Assembly (NCBI GenBank): GCA_027322375.1
Contig: DAHVRS010000287.1
Location: forward strand, 1 to 19,707
Direction of reading: 5' to 3'
Length of the DNA: 19,707 bases
DNA from: Brachybacterium sp.
Lineage (GTDB): Bacteria; Actinomycetota; Actinomycetes; Actinomycetales; Dermabacteraceae
Below are positions 6,647-14,061 of this stretch, one piece after another. Within the stretch, counting starts at the first letter, position 1. Each line of letters begins with the position of its first letter. The notes beneath the pieces are model-generated. The model worked only from the letters and a program-made list of their open reading frames with translations, was not told where the DNA came from and searched no databases. The position numbers were made by a program, and so were the translations under genes.

Positions 6647-8143
6647 ATGGGATACGAGATCACGCACGTCATCGACGGCCAGGAAGTCGCCGGCACCGGC
6701 GCGACCCAGCCGATCATGAACCCGGCGACAGGCGGCGAGGTCGGCACGCTGCACCTCGGCAACGCCGAGACCGTCGACCGGGCCGTGCAGGTCGCAGCCC
6801 GTGCGCAGAAGGAGTGGCAGCTGGAGTCCCTCGCCAAGCGCACCCAGATCCTCTACCGGATGCGCCAGCTGGTCATCGACGCGACCGACGAGCTCGCCGT
6901 CGCGATCTCCCGAGAGCACGGCAAGACGGTCGCGGACGCGAAGGGCGAGGTCGCGCGTGGCCTGGAGACCCTCGAGTTCGCCACCTCCATCACCCAGGAC
7001 CTCAAGGGCGGCTTCTCCCAGAACGTGTCCACCGGCGTGGACGCGCACACCGTCCGCCAGCCGCTCGGCGTGGTCGCCGGCATCACCCCGTTCAACTTCC
7101 CGGCGATGGTGCCCTTCTGGATGCACCCCGTCGCGATCGCGACCGGCAACGCCTTCATCCTCAAGCCCTCGGAGCGCGATCCCTCTGCCTCGAACATCGT
7201 CGCCCGCCTGTACCAGGAGGCCGGGCTGCCGAACGGTGTGTTCCAGGTGATCCACGGCGGCAAGACCGTCGTCGACGCGCTGTGCGAGCACGAGGGGATC
7301 TCCGGGGTGTCCTTCGTGGGCTCCACCCCGATCGCGAAGCACGTCCACCAGACCGCCTCCGCGGCCGGCAAGCGGGTCCAGGCCCTGGGCGGTGCGAACA
7401 ACCACGCCGTGGTGATGCCGGATGCGAACATCGAGTTCGCCGCCACCCAGGTCGCCTCCGGCGCCTTCGGCTCCGCCGGCGAGCGCTGCATGGCCGTCCC
7501 GGTCGCCGTGACCGTGGGCGAGGCGCATGAGCCGTTCCTCGCCGCGATCAAGGCGGAGGCCGAGAAGCTCGTCGTCGGCCCCGGCGATGACCCCAAGACC
7601 GACATGCCGCCGCTCATCACGCCCGACGCCAAGGAGCGCGTGATCCGCATGACCGACGAGGCCGAGGCCGCCGGCGCCACGATCGTCGTGGACGGTCGCA
7701 GGCTCGTGGTCGAGGGCTACGAGAACGGGAACTTCGTGGGCCCGACGGTCATCACGGACCTCGCCGCGGACCATCCCACCTACACCGAGGAGGTCTTCGG
7801 CCCGGTGCTCGTGGTGATGCACGTGAACAACTTCGACGAGGCGATCGACCTGGTCAACGCCTCCCCGTTCGGGAACGGCACCGCGATCTTCACCGACTCC
7901 GGCCACTACGCGCGCCGCTTCGAGGACGAGATCCAGGTGGGCATGATCGGCATCAACGTGCCGATCCCGACCCCCGTGGGCTACTACTCCTTCGGCGGCT
8001 GGAAGGACTCGCTGTTCGGCGAGCACCACGCGCACGGCCCCGAGGGCCTGAACTTCTACACGCGCCAGAAGGCGGTCACCGTCCGCTGGCCCGCGCAGAA
8101 CGAGGCCGTCGAAGCCTCGATGAGCTTCCCGACCCACGACTGA
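6647..8143 (+). CDS. mmsA: Methylmalonate/malonate-semialdehyde dehydrogenase (CoA-acylating)
   Basis: A 498-residue aldehyde-dehydrogenase-superfamily enzyme (IolA type) that converts malonate semialdehyde, the aldolase product, with CoA and NAD to acetyl-CoA and CO2; it can also act on methylmalonate semialdehyde from valine breakdown. Evidence is the cofactor loop GVVAGITPFNFPAMVPFWM near residues 140-160, GVSFVGSTPIAKHV, QALGGANNHAVVMPDAN, and the catalytic cysteine at about residue 281 in GSAGERCMAVPVAV, where the RCMA context separates this family from ordinary ALDHs. VGPGDDPKTDMPPLIT is also typical. Length is normal. GGAG lies about 6 bases before the ATG. It sits between iolD and iolE and completes the inositol pathway. 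Palindromic elements lie on both sides of the gene. Confidence 0.94.
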   Translation: MGYEITHVIDGQEVAGTGATQPIMNPATGGEVGTLHLGNAETVDRAVQVAARAQKEWQLESLAKRTQILYRMRQLVIDATDELAVAISREHGKTVADAKGEVARGLETLEFATSITQDLKGGFSQNVSTGVDAHTVRQPLGVVAGITPFNFPAMVPFWMHPVAIATGNAFILKPSERDPSASNIVARLYQEAGLPNGVFQVIHGGKTVVDALCEHEGISGVSFVGSTPIAKHVHQTASAAGKRVQALGGANNHAVVMPDANIEFAATQVASGAFGSAGERCMAVPVAVTVGEAHEPFLAAIKAEAEKLVVGPGDDPKTDMPPLITPDAKERVIRMTDEAEAAGATIVVDGRRLVVEGYENGNFVGPTVITDLAADHPTYTEEVFGPVLVVMHVNNFDEAIDLVNASPFGNGTAIFTDSGHYARRFEDEIQVGMIGINVPIPTPVGYYSFGGWKDSLFGEHHAHGPEGLNFYTRQKAVTVRWPAQNEAVEASMSFPTHD

Positions 8144-8155
8144 CCCGCCGTCCGG

Positions 8156-8173
8156 GGCGGCCGACGGGCCGCC
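8156..8173. repeat. 18-bp GC hairpin, identical to 10611-10628
   Basis: GGCGGCCGACGGGCCGCC folds as a 7-bp stem of G and C with a GACG loop. The same 18 bases recur at 10611-10628 at the end of the ABC ATPase gene, so both copies lie within a few bases of a stop codon. The stem could weakly terminate or stabilise transcript ends; no T-tract follows. Confidence 0.65.
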
Positions 8174-8219
8174 TGCGCGCCTGGCGTCGCGCCCTCCGCC
8201 GCACCCCGGCGTCGCGCAC

Positions 8220-8277
8220 AGTTTTGTCGCCCTACGACCGATGTGGCTCTCCGCATCGGTCGTAGGGCGACAAGACT
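8220..8277. repeat. 58-bp palindrome with 24-bp arms
   Basis: The arms 8220-8243 and 8254-8277 are inverted copies with one mismatch, which becomes a U-G wobble in RNA (8223 against 8274), so the transcript would form an unbroken 24-bp stem with a 10-base loop. The arm begins AGTTTTGTCGCCCTACGACC. Such a long, nearly perfect intergenic palindrome suggests a dispersed repeat family, a transcript-processing or termination signal, or a small structured RNA. No T-run follows the stem. Confidence 0.85.
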
Positions 8278-8344
8278 CCTTCCCACCCCGGTGCCGGCCC
8301 AGGTGCTGGCCCGCCCGCCCCTGCTTCTTCGAAGGAGATCCCGC

Positions 8345-9277
8345 ATGACCATCGACCGATCCCGCAATCCTGAGGCGCCGTTCGACAAGCTCACGATCGG
8401 CGTCTGCCCCGACCAGTGGGGCGTGTGGTTCCCCGAGGACGAGAAGCAGATCCCCTGGCGCACCGCGCTCGCGGAGATGGCCGAGGCCGGGTTCTCCGTG
8501 ATGGAGACCGGTCCGTGGGGCTACTTCCCGAAGGACGCGAAGGAGCTGCAGTCCGTCATGGACGAGCACGGCTTCCGCGTCGTCGCCGGGACCGGCTGGG
8601 GCATCCTGCACAAGGAGGAGGCCTGGCCGGAGACGGAGAAGACCTTCCGCGCGATCGCGGAGACGCATGCGGCCGTGGGCGCGGAGTACATGGTGCACCT
8701 GCCGCCGATGTACCGCGACGAGAAGACCTGGGAGTTCACCGATGAGCGGGAGCTGTCCGGGGAGGCGTGGCGGCGCTACGTCGAGAACGCGAACGAGCTG
8801 GGCCGCATCATGAAGCAGGACTACGGCCTGACGATGGTGCTGCACCCGCACGGCGACTCCCACATCGAGACGCCGGAGGAGATCGCCCGCGTGTTCGAGG
8901 CGACGGACCCGGAGCTGGTCTCGTTCTGTCTGGACACCGGCCACATCATCTACGGCGGCGGCGACCCGATCTCGATGATCGACGAGTACCCCGAGCGGAT
9001 CGGGTACGTGCACATCAAGGCCTTCGACCCGGAGATCACCCGACAGGCGCATGAGAACGACTGGCCCTTCGGCGAGGCGGTCGCGAAGGGCGCCTCGGTG
9101 CGACCCCCGGCTGGCCTGCCGGATATGAAAGACCTGGTCGCGAAGCTCACCACGCTCGACAAGGAGCTGTACGTGATCTGCGAGCAGGACCTCTACCCGT
9201 GCGATCCGACGCTGCCGCTGCCGAACGCGATCGCGACGCGCGAGTTCCTGGCCGAGTGCGGCCTCGGCGTGAAGTGA
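8345..9277 (+). CDS. iolE: Inosose dehydratase, xylose-isomerase-like TIM barrel
   Basis: A 310-residue metal-dependent TIM-barrel enzyme that would dehydrate 2-keto-myo-inositol to the trihydroxycyclohexane-dione used by IolD. IolE-typical features are IGVCPDQWGVWFPEDEKQIP near the N-terminus, GFSVMETGPWGYFP, VLHPHGDSHIET and FCLDTGHIIYGG, which carry likely metal ligands, VHIKAFDP, and ICEQDLYP near the C-terminus. AAGGAG six bases upstream fixes the ATG, although the frame is open further upstream through the palindrome. It follows mmsA and precedes a second dehydrogenase by 58 bp, as in other iol operons. The related IolH and IolI isomerases share the fold, so a paralogous role is possible, but the CPDQWGVW start favours IolE. 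Confidence 0.85.
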   Translation: MTIDRSRNPEAPFDKLTIGVCPDQWGVWFPEDEKQIPWRTALAEMAEAGFSVMETGPWGYFPKDAKELQSVMDEHGFRVVAGTGWGILHKEEAWPETEKTFRAIAETHAAVGAEYMVHLPPMYRDEKTWEFTDERELSGEAWRRYVENANELGRIMKQDYGLTMVLHPHGDSHIETPEEIARVFEATDPELVSFCLDTGHIIYGGGDPISMIDEYPERIGYVHIKAFDPEITRQAHENDWPFGEAVAKGASVRPPAGLPDMKDLVAKLTTLDKELYVICEQDLYPCDPTLPLPNAIATREFLAECGLGVK

Positions 9278-9335
9278 CGGACCCCCGCTGAGAGAGCAGG
9301 TCGCGCAGCACCCGAGCGCGTCGTGAGGAGAGAAC

Positions 9336-10508
9336 ATGCGTGAGATCGGCATCGGCGTGGTGAGCCTGGGCTGGATGGGGCGTCTGCACGCCGCGTCCTA
9401 CCAGCGCCTCCCCTCCCGCTTCCCGGAGCTGGGCATCCGGCCGCGGCTCGTGGTGGCCGCGGACCCGATCGAGGCGAACCAGACGGCCGCGATCACGCAG
9501 TTCGGCTTCGAGAAGGCGGTCGCCTCGATCGACGAGGTGCTCGCCGATCCGGAGGTCGAGGCGCTCTCGATCTGCTCCCCGAACTTCCTGCATCGCGACT
9601 TCGCGCTCGCGGCTGCGGCGGCGGGGAAGCCGTTCTGGATCGAGAAGCCGATGGGCGTCTCCGCGGCGCAGTCCCGCGAGATCCGTGATGCGGCGGCCGC
9701 GCGGGAGGGCGCCGGGATCCCGACGGCGGTGGGCTTCAACTATCGGCACGCCCCCGCGATCGCGCACCTGCGGGCGCTGGTCCAGGCAGGCCGGCTGGGC
9801 CGGATCACGAACGTGCGCTGCTGGCTGATCGCCGACTACGCCTCCTCCCCCGACGGCCCGCTGACCTGGCGCTGCGACCGGGACAAGGGTGGCAGCGGCG
9901 TGATCGGCGATCTCCTCTCCCACGGCGCAGACCTGGTCCAGCACGTCACCGGGCAGAAGATCTCCGAGGTCACCGCGACCTCCGACATCTTCGTGCCGGA
10001 CCGGCCGATCCCGACGAAGCTCGGCGTGGGCCACGGCGGCTTCGAGGTCGGGGACGAGCGCGGAGCCGTCGAGAACGAGGACTGGGTCGCGGCGCTCGCA
10101 CGGCTCGACGGCGGGGCGCATGCCACGCTCGAGTCCTCCCGGGTCGCGCACGGGCATCGCAGCGACTACGCGCTGGAGGTGTTCGGCACCGAGGGCTCGG
10201 CCCGCTGGTCCTTCACCCGCATGAACGAGTTCGAGGTGATGATCGGCGAGGGCGGCACGGAGCACGGCTACACCACCGTCCTCGCCGGCCCCGGCCACGG
10301 CGACTACGACCGCTTCCAGCCCGGCCCCGGCATCCCGATGAGCTTCGATGACCTGAAGACCATCGAGGCCGCGGCCTTCCTCTCCGACGTCACCTCCGGC
10401 ACCCACCGCGCCCCGAGCGCGGAGGACGGGCTCAGCGCCGCCGAGATCTGCGAGGCGATCGTCCGCTCCGCCGCGAGCCGTGCCTGGGAGGCCGTGCCGC
10501 AGGGCTGA
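9336..10508 (+). CDS. Second Gfo/Idh/MocA dehydrogenase of the iol locus
   Basis: A 390-residue NAD(P)-dependent oxidoreductase. The Rossmann turn is SLGWMG at residues 10-15, where serine replaces the first glycine of GxGxxG. The EKP motif has Lys104, and IGDLLSHGADL supplies Asp192 and His196, the D-x3-H pair used by inositol dehydrogenases. It is 36 residues longer than the IolG at 43-1107 and clearly diverged from it. A loop with EVGDERGAVENEDW is typical of the longer iol-cluster Gfo/Idh proteins. It probably oxidises another inositol isomer (scyllo- or D-chiro-) or a glycosylated inositol, but the substrate cannot be read from sequence. GGAG about 8 bases upstream supports the start. 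It closes the plus-strand arm and faces the ABC transporter operon. Confidence 0.85.
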   Translation: MREIGIGVVSLGWMGRLHAASYQRLPSRFPELGIRPRLVVAADPIEANQTAAITQFGFEKAVASIDEVLADPEVEALSICSPNFLHRDFALAAAAAGKPFWIEKPMGVSAAQSREIRDAAAAREGAGIPTAVGFNYRHAPAIAHLRALVQAGRLGRITNVRCWLIADYASSPDGPLTWRCDRDKGGSGVIGDLLSHGADLVQHVTGQKISEVTATSDIFVPDRPIPTKLGVGHGGFEVGDERGAVENEDWVAALARLDGGAHATLESSRVAHGHRSDYALEVFGTEGSARWSFTRMNEFEVMIGEGGTEHGYTTVLAGPGHGDYDRFQPGPGIPMSFDDLKTIEAAAFLSDVTSGTHRAPSAEDGLSAAEICEAIVRSAASRAWEAVPQG

Positions 10509-10607
10509 GTGCTCCGTCGGCCGACGGGCCTGGCGCGCACCCCGACGGCACTCTCTCGGCCGACGGGGCGCGCGACCGCGCGGCGGGCAGGCCCCGGCGG
10601 GCGCCGC
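10509..10607. terminator. Convergent gap with CCGTCGGCC-type palindromes
   Basis: The 99 bases between the converging Gfo/Idh gene and the ABC ATPase gene are almost entirely G and C. They include the perfect 14-bp palindrome CCGTCGGCCGACGG (10514-10527) and another GGCCGACGG at 10558-10566. A bidirectional terminator is expected here and these GC-rich palindromes are the best candidates, but no T-runs are present. No gene is supported. Confidence 0.4.
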
Positions 10608-12329
10608 TCAGGCGGCCGACGGGCCGCCCTCGGCGAGCCGCCGCGCGGGGTCCGGGATGCTGGCCAGCAGCGCCTGGGTGTACTCGTGCTGCGGCGCGCC
10701 GAGCACCTGCAGGACGGGGCCCTGCTCCACCGCACGGCCGGCGCGCAGCACGGTCACCTGATCAGCGAGGGAGCCCACCACGGCGAGGTCGTGGCTGATG
10801 AAGATGCAGGCGAAGCGTGCTTCCTCGATCGCATCGCGCAGCACCTCGATGACATGCGCCTGGATCGTGACGTCCAGAGCGCTGGTCGGCTCATCGGCGA
10901 TGAGCAGGGAAGGGCGGCGGATGAGGGCGCGGGCGATCTAGACGCGCTGGCGCTGACCGCCGGAGAGCTCGTGCGGCAGGCGCGAGACGTAGCTGCCGGG
11001 CAGGCGCACCAGCTCGAGCGCCTCCTTCACGCGCCGCTGCGTGGCGACGCGGTCCTTCTCCCCCGCGAGCAGCAGCGGCTCCCCGACGCTCCAGCCGACG
11101 GTGCGGCGCGGGTTCAGGGAGGAAGCAGGGTTCTGGAACACGAGGCCGACGTGCGAGAACGCTTCGCGTCGTGCCGCGCGGCCCAGCGTGCGAGGGTCCA
11201 CGCCGTCCAGCTCCATCACCGGCGCCTCGAACGGGACGAGGCCAGCGAGCGCCTTCCCCCAGGTGGACTTGCCGGAGCCGGACTCGCCCACCAGGCCGTG
11301 AATCTCTCCGCGGCGCACCTGCATGGAGACGTCGTCGAGCGCAAGGTGGGAGCCGCCGCGGCGCCGATACTCGACCCGCAGGCCCTCGACCCGGACCACG
11401 AGCTCGCCCGCGCCGTCGGGCGACGTGCCGCTGGACGCTCCCCCGTCGGCCGCTGAGCCATCGGCCGCTCCCCCGCCGTCCGCAGCGCCGTCGGCCACCG
11501 CCCTGCCATGCGCTGCCCCGTCGGCCATTCCCCGCTGGAGCGTCTCCGCGAGACGCGGCACCGCGCTGAGCAGCTCCTGCGTGTACGGGCTCTCGGGGGC
11601 GGAGAGCACCTCGCGGACCGGCCCGGACTCCTGCACCAGGCCGTCGCGCAGTACCACCACCTCGTCGGCGATCTCGCCCACCACTCCCATGTCGTGCGTG
11701 ATGAGCAGGACCCCCACCTCGCGCTCGTCGACGATGCGGCGCAGCAGGTCAAGGATGCCGCGCTGCACCGTGACGTCCAGCGCGGTGGTCGGCTCATCAG
11801 CGATGAGCAGGTCGGGGTTTCCGGCCAGGGCCAGGGCGATCACCACGCGCTGCAGCTCCCCGCCGGAGAGCTCGTGAGGGTAGGAGGCGGCGGTACGGTC
11901 CGGATCGGGCAGCCCCACCGAGGTGAGCAGCTCCCGGGTCCGGGCACTCACCCGCTTCGCGCCGCGCAGCTCCTCCCGCACGGCGAGCACGTCCTTGAAC
12001 ACGGCGGAGACCTTCATGACCGGGGACAGCGACTGCCCCGGCTCCTGGAACACGGTCCCCACCCGGGCCGCCCGCACCCGGCGCAGCTGCGCAGCCGGCC
12101 GGCCCACCAGCTCCTCCCTCTCCAGCAGCGCGCTGCCGGTGACGACCGCGCCGCTCGGCTGCAGCCCGATGGTCGACATCGCCGTCAGCGACTTGCCGGA
12201 CCCGGACTCGCCCACGAGAGCGGTGATCCGGCCGCGGCGCACGGACAGGTCCACGCCGCGCACCAGGTCACGGCCCGCGATCGCCACGTGCAGGCCGTGC
12301 AGGGAGAGGAGCTCGTCGGGGGTGGTCAT
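10608..12329 (-). pseudogene. Fused double ATPase of a Dpp/Opp-type ABC importer, interrupted by an in-frame TAG at codon 464
   Basis: The energising subunit of a peptide/nickel-type importer, DppD and DppF fused in one chain of 573 residues if read through. Domain 1 has Walker A GESGSGKS (residues 40-47), signature LSGGELQR and Walker B LLIADEPTTALD. An Ala/Gly/Asp-rich linker with repeated ADG units follows (about 266-308). Domain 2 has Walker A GESGSGKST (about 347-355) and signature LSGGQRQRV. Immediately after that a TAG (minus strand, 10940-10938) interrupts, and the same frame continues IARALIRRP, Walker B LLIADEPTSALD and the switch histidine in FISHDLAVVG. The 463-residue product would lack Walker B and switch of domain 2 and should not be a working ATPase. 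No frameshift is involved. The ATG overlaps the binding-protein TGA by one base, showing coupling. It could be a real nonsense mutation, a sequence error or readthrough. Confidence 0.88.
10611..10628. repeat. 18-bp GC hairpin, second copy
   Basis: Identical to 8156-8173 (GGCGGCCGACGGGCCGCC). Here it lies inside the last six codons of the ATPase gene, directly before its TGA, and encodes GGPSAA. The recurrence beside two gene ends suggests a species-typical gene-end hairpin. Confidence 0.65.
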
Positions 12330-14017
12330 CAGCCCAGCGTCACCGTGGTGTAGTTCGGGTAGGCGGGGAACTCGCCGATCACGAAGTTGCTCACGCCAGA
12401 GCCGTGGAGGAAGGAGTTCTTCGAGTAGATCAGCGGGACCACGGGCGAGTCCTCGAGGATCTGCTTGTCCACGGCCGCCCACTTCGTCTCCGCCTCGGCC
12501 TCGTCCACGGTCGAGGAGGCCTCGAGGATCGCGGCGTCCACGTCCTTGTTGGAGTAGCGGGCGAGGTTGTAGTTGCCGTTGCCGATCTGGGAGGAGTCGA
12601 ACAGCGGGGTGAGGTTCGCGTTCGGGGAGGGGACGTCCGGCTGCCAGGAGCTGAGCACCAGGTCGTAGCCGGTGCCGTCGCCGGCGGGAACCTCGGCGGT
12701 CCACGCGTTCTGATCCAGCGGCTGGATCGTCACGGTGATACCGGCGCGCTGCAGGCCCTGCTGGATCGCCTCGGCGACGGTGGTGTCATCCTCGGTGATC
12801 ACCAGGCGCAGGGTCAGGTCGCTGACCCCGGCCTCCGCCAGCAGGGCCTTGGCCTTGTCCGGGTCACCGGCCGGATCATCGGAGTACAGCGAGTACTCCT
12901 CGCGGCCCGCGATGCCGGGGGTGATCAGGGTGGTCGCGTAGTCGCCGGAGATCTCGCCGCCCTTGGCGGTGAGATAGGCGGTCTTGTCCACCGCGTACTG
13001 GATCGCGGTGCGGACCTTCACGTCCTTCAGCGCGGGCGAGGTCGTATTCAGCGCGAGGTACTCCAGCGCGCCGGGCCCGGAGGTGACCAGGCGGTCCCCC
13101 ACGTTCGCGTCGTTCTGCGCCTGGACCAGCTGGGCGGTGGGCACGAAGCTCGCAAGGAACGAGTTCTGCGCGTCGGGGCGGTCGGCGATGATCGACTGCG
13201 CGACCACGCTCGGGTCCTGTGCGAGGGCGAACTCGACGGTGTCCGCGTTGATGGTGCGGGCCTGGTCGGTGGCCTGGTCCCAGTTCTCGTTGCGCTGCAG
13301 CACGATTGTGCTGCCGGCGGCGTAGGACTCGAGGCGGTACGGGCCGCTCGCGACGGGCGCGGTCGCGTACGCCTCGGGCTGACCGGAGTCCTCCGGGACC
13401 GGGGCGAACGCCGGGGTGGAGGCGATCCAGCCGAAGGCGCCATAGGGGCGGTTCAGGTGGAAGACCAGGGTCAGGTCATCCGTCACCTCGATGGAGTCGA
13501 GGTGCTCGCCGCCGAAGGGGCCCTGGTAGTTCTCGCCGCCCTCGAGCAGCACCTTGTGGTAGGTCAGGCCGCCGGTGAGCTCGGGCGCGAAGGAGCGCTC
13601 CAGCCCGTACTTGATGGTGGCGGCGGTGATCGGGGTGCCGTCCTCGAAGGTCAGCCCCTCCTGGAGGGTGAAGGTCCAGGTGCGGCCGTCCTCGGAGACG
13701 GTGCCGGTGTCGGTGGCGAGGTCCGGGATCAGCTCGGTGGGGGCGTCCGGGGAGGTCTTCCAGGCGGTCAGGCGCCGCGCGGTGAGGGCGAGGGAGGTGA
13801 TCGCGAGGCCCTGCGAGGTGGCGGGGTCGAAGCTCATCTCCTCGCTCGAGGTGAAGATCGTCAGCGTGCTGCCGCCAGCGCCCGCGTCACCGCCGCCGTC
13901 GCTGCCGCCGCCCAGGGTGGAGGAGTCGGTGGTGGTGCAGGCGTTGAGGGCGCCCAGGCCCAGGATCACGGGTCCGGCGGCGAGCAGGCCACGGCGGGGC
14001 AGGCGGTTCAGAGTCAT
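12329..14017 (-). CDS. Dpp/Opp-type solute-binding lipoprotein (SBP_bac_5 family)
   Basis: A 562-residue extracytoplasmic receptor of the peptide/nickel ABC family. The N-terminus has a basic head with RR at residues 8-9, a hydrophobic stretch, and LNAC with Cys27 as the probable lipidated residue, so it should be anchored outside the membrane. RRGLL is also compatible with Tat export. A Gly/Ser/Asp/Ala-rich tether follows (about 33-48). The mature fold shows family marks: LIPDLAT, WTFTLQEGLTFEDGTPITA, the region around LEYLALNTTSPALKDVKVR and VRTAIQYAVDK, and a late AGITVTIQPLDQNAW. AGGAG precedes the ATG. It lies 44 bp after the DppB-like permease gene and overlaps the ATPase start by one base. 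The ligand is unknown; oligopeptides, nickel complexes or a glycoconjugate are all possible. Confidence 0.92.
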   Translation of the reverse strand: MTLNRLPRRGLLAAGPVILGLGALNACTTTDSSTLGGGSDGGGDAGAGGSTLTIFTSSEEMSFDPATSQGLAITSLALTARRLTAWKTSPDAPTELIPDLATDTGTVSEDGRTWTFTLQEGLTFEDGTPITAATIKYGLERSFAPELTGGLTYHKVLLEGGENYQGPFGGEHLDSIEVTDDLTLVFHLNRPYGAFGWIASTPAFAPVPEDSGQPEAYATAPVASGPYRLESYAAGSTIVLQRNENWDQATDQARTINADTVEFALAQDPSVVAQSIIADRPDAQNSFLASFVPTAQLVQAQNDANVGDRLVTSGPGALEYLALNTTSPALKDVKVRTAIQYAVDKTAYLTAKGGEISGDYATTLITPGIAGREEYSLYSDDPAGDPDKAKALLAEAGVSDLTLRLVITEDDTTVAEAIQQGLQRAGITVTIQPLDQNAWTAEVPAGDGTGYDLVLSSWQPDVPSPNANLTPLFDSSQIGNGNYNLARYSNKDVDAAILEASSTVDEAEAETKWAAVDKQILEDSPVVPLIYSKNSFLHGSGVSNFVIGEFPAYPNYTTVTLG

Positions 14018-14061
14018 GCGGATCTCCTGAAGGTGTGGAGGGGCGGGGAGGAGGGAACGAA

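Larger units (their letters stand above)
8144..8344. other. mmsA-iolE intergenic region
   Basis: This 201-bp gap holds a small GC hairpin 12 bases after the mmsA stop (8156-8173), the large palindrome 8220-8277, and the iolE ribosome binding site AAGGAG at 8333-8338. The hairpins could end or attenuate transcription from iolD-mmsA, but no T-run follows either one. No gene is supported. Confidence 0.6.

Noticed and set aside
6527..9352. A 941-codon open frame on the minus strand across mmsA and iolE
   Set aside because: It is antisense to two strongly recognisable genes, crosses the palindromes, and its Arg/Gly/Asp/Val/His-rich composition is typical of shadow frames in high-GC DNA.
10938..10940. 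TAG codons considered as pyrrolysine sites
   Set aside because: Neither protein is a methylamine methyltransferase, no pyl genes or PYLIS-like context are visible, and actinomycetes of this type are not expected to have the system.
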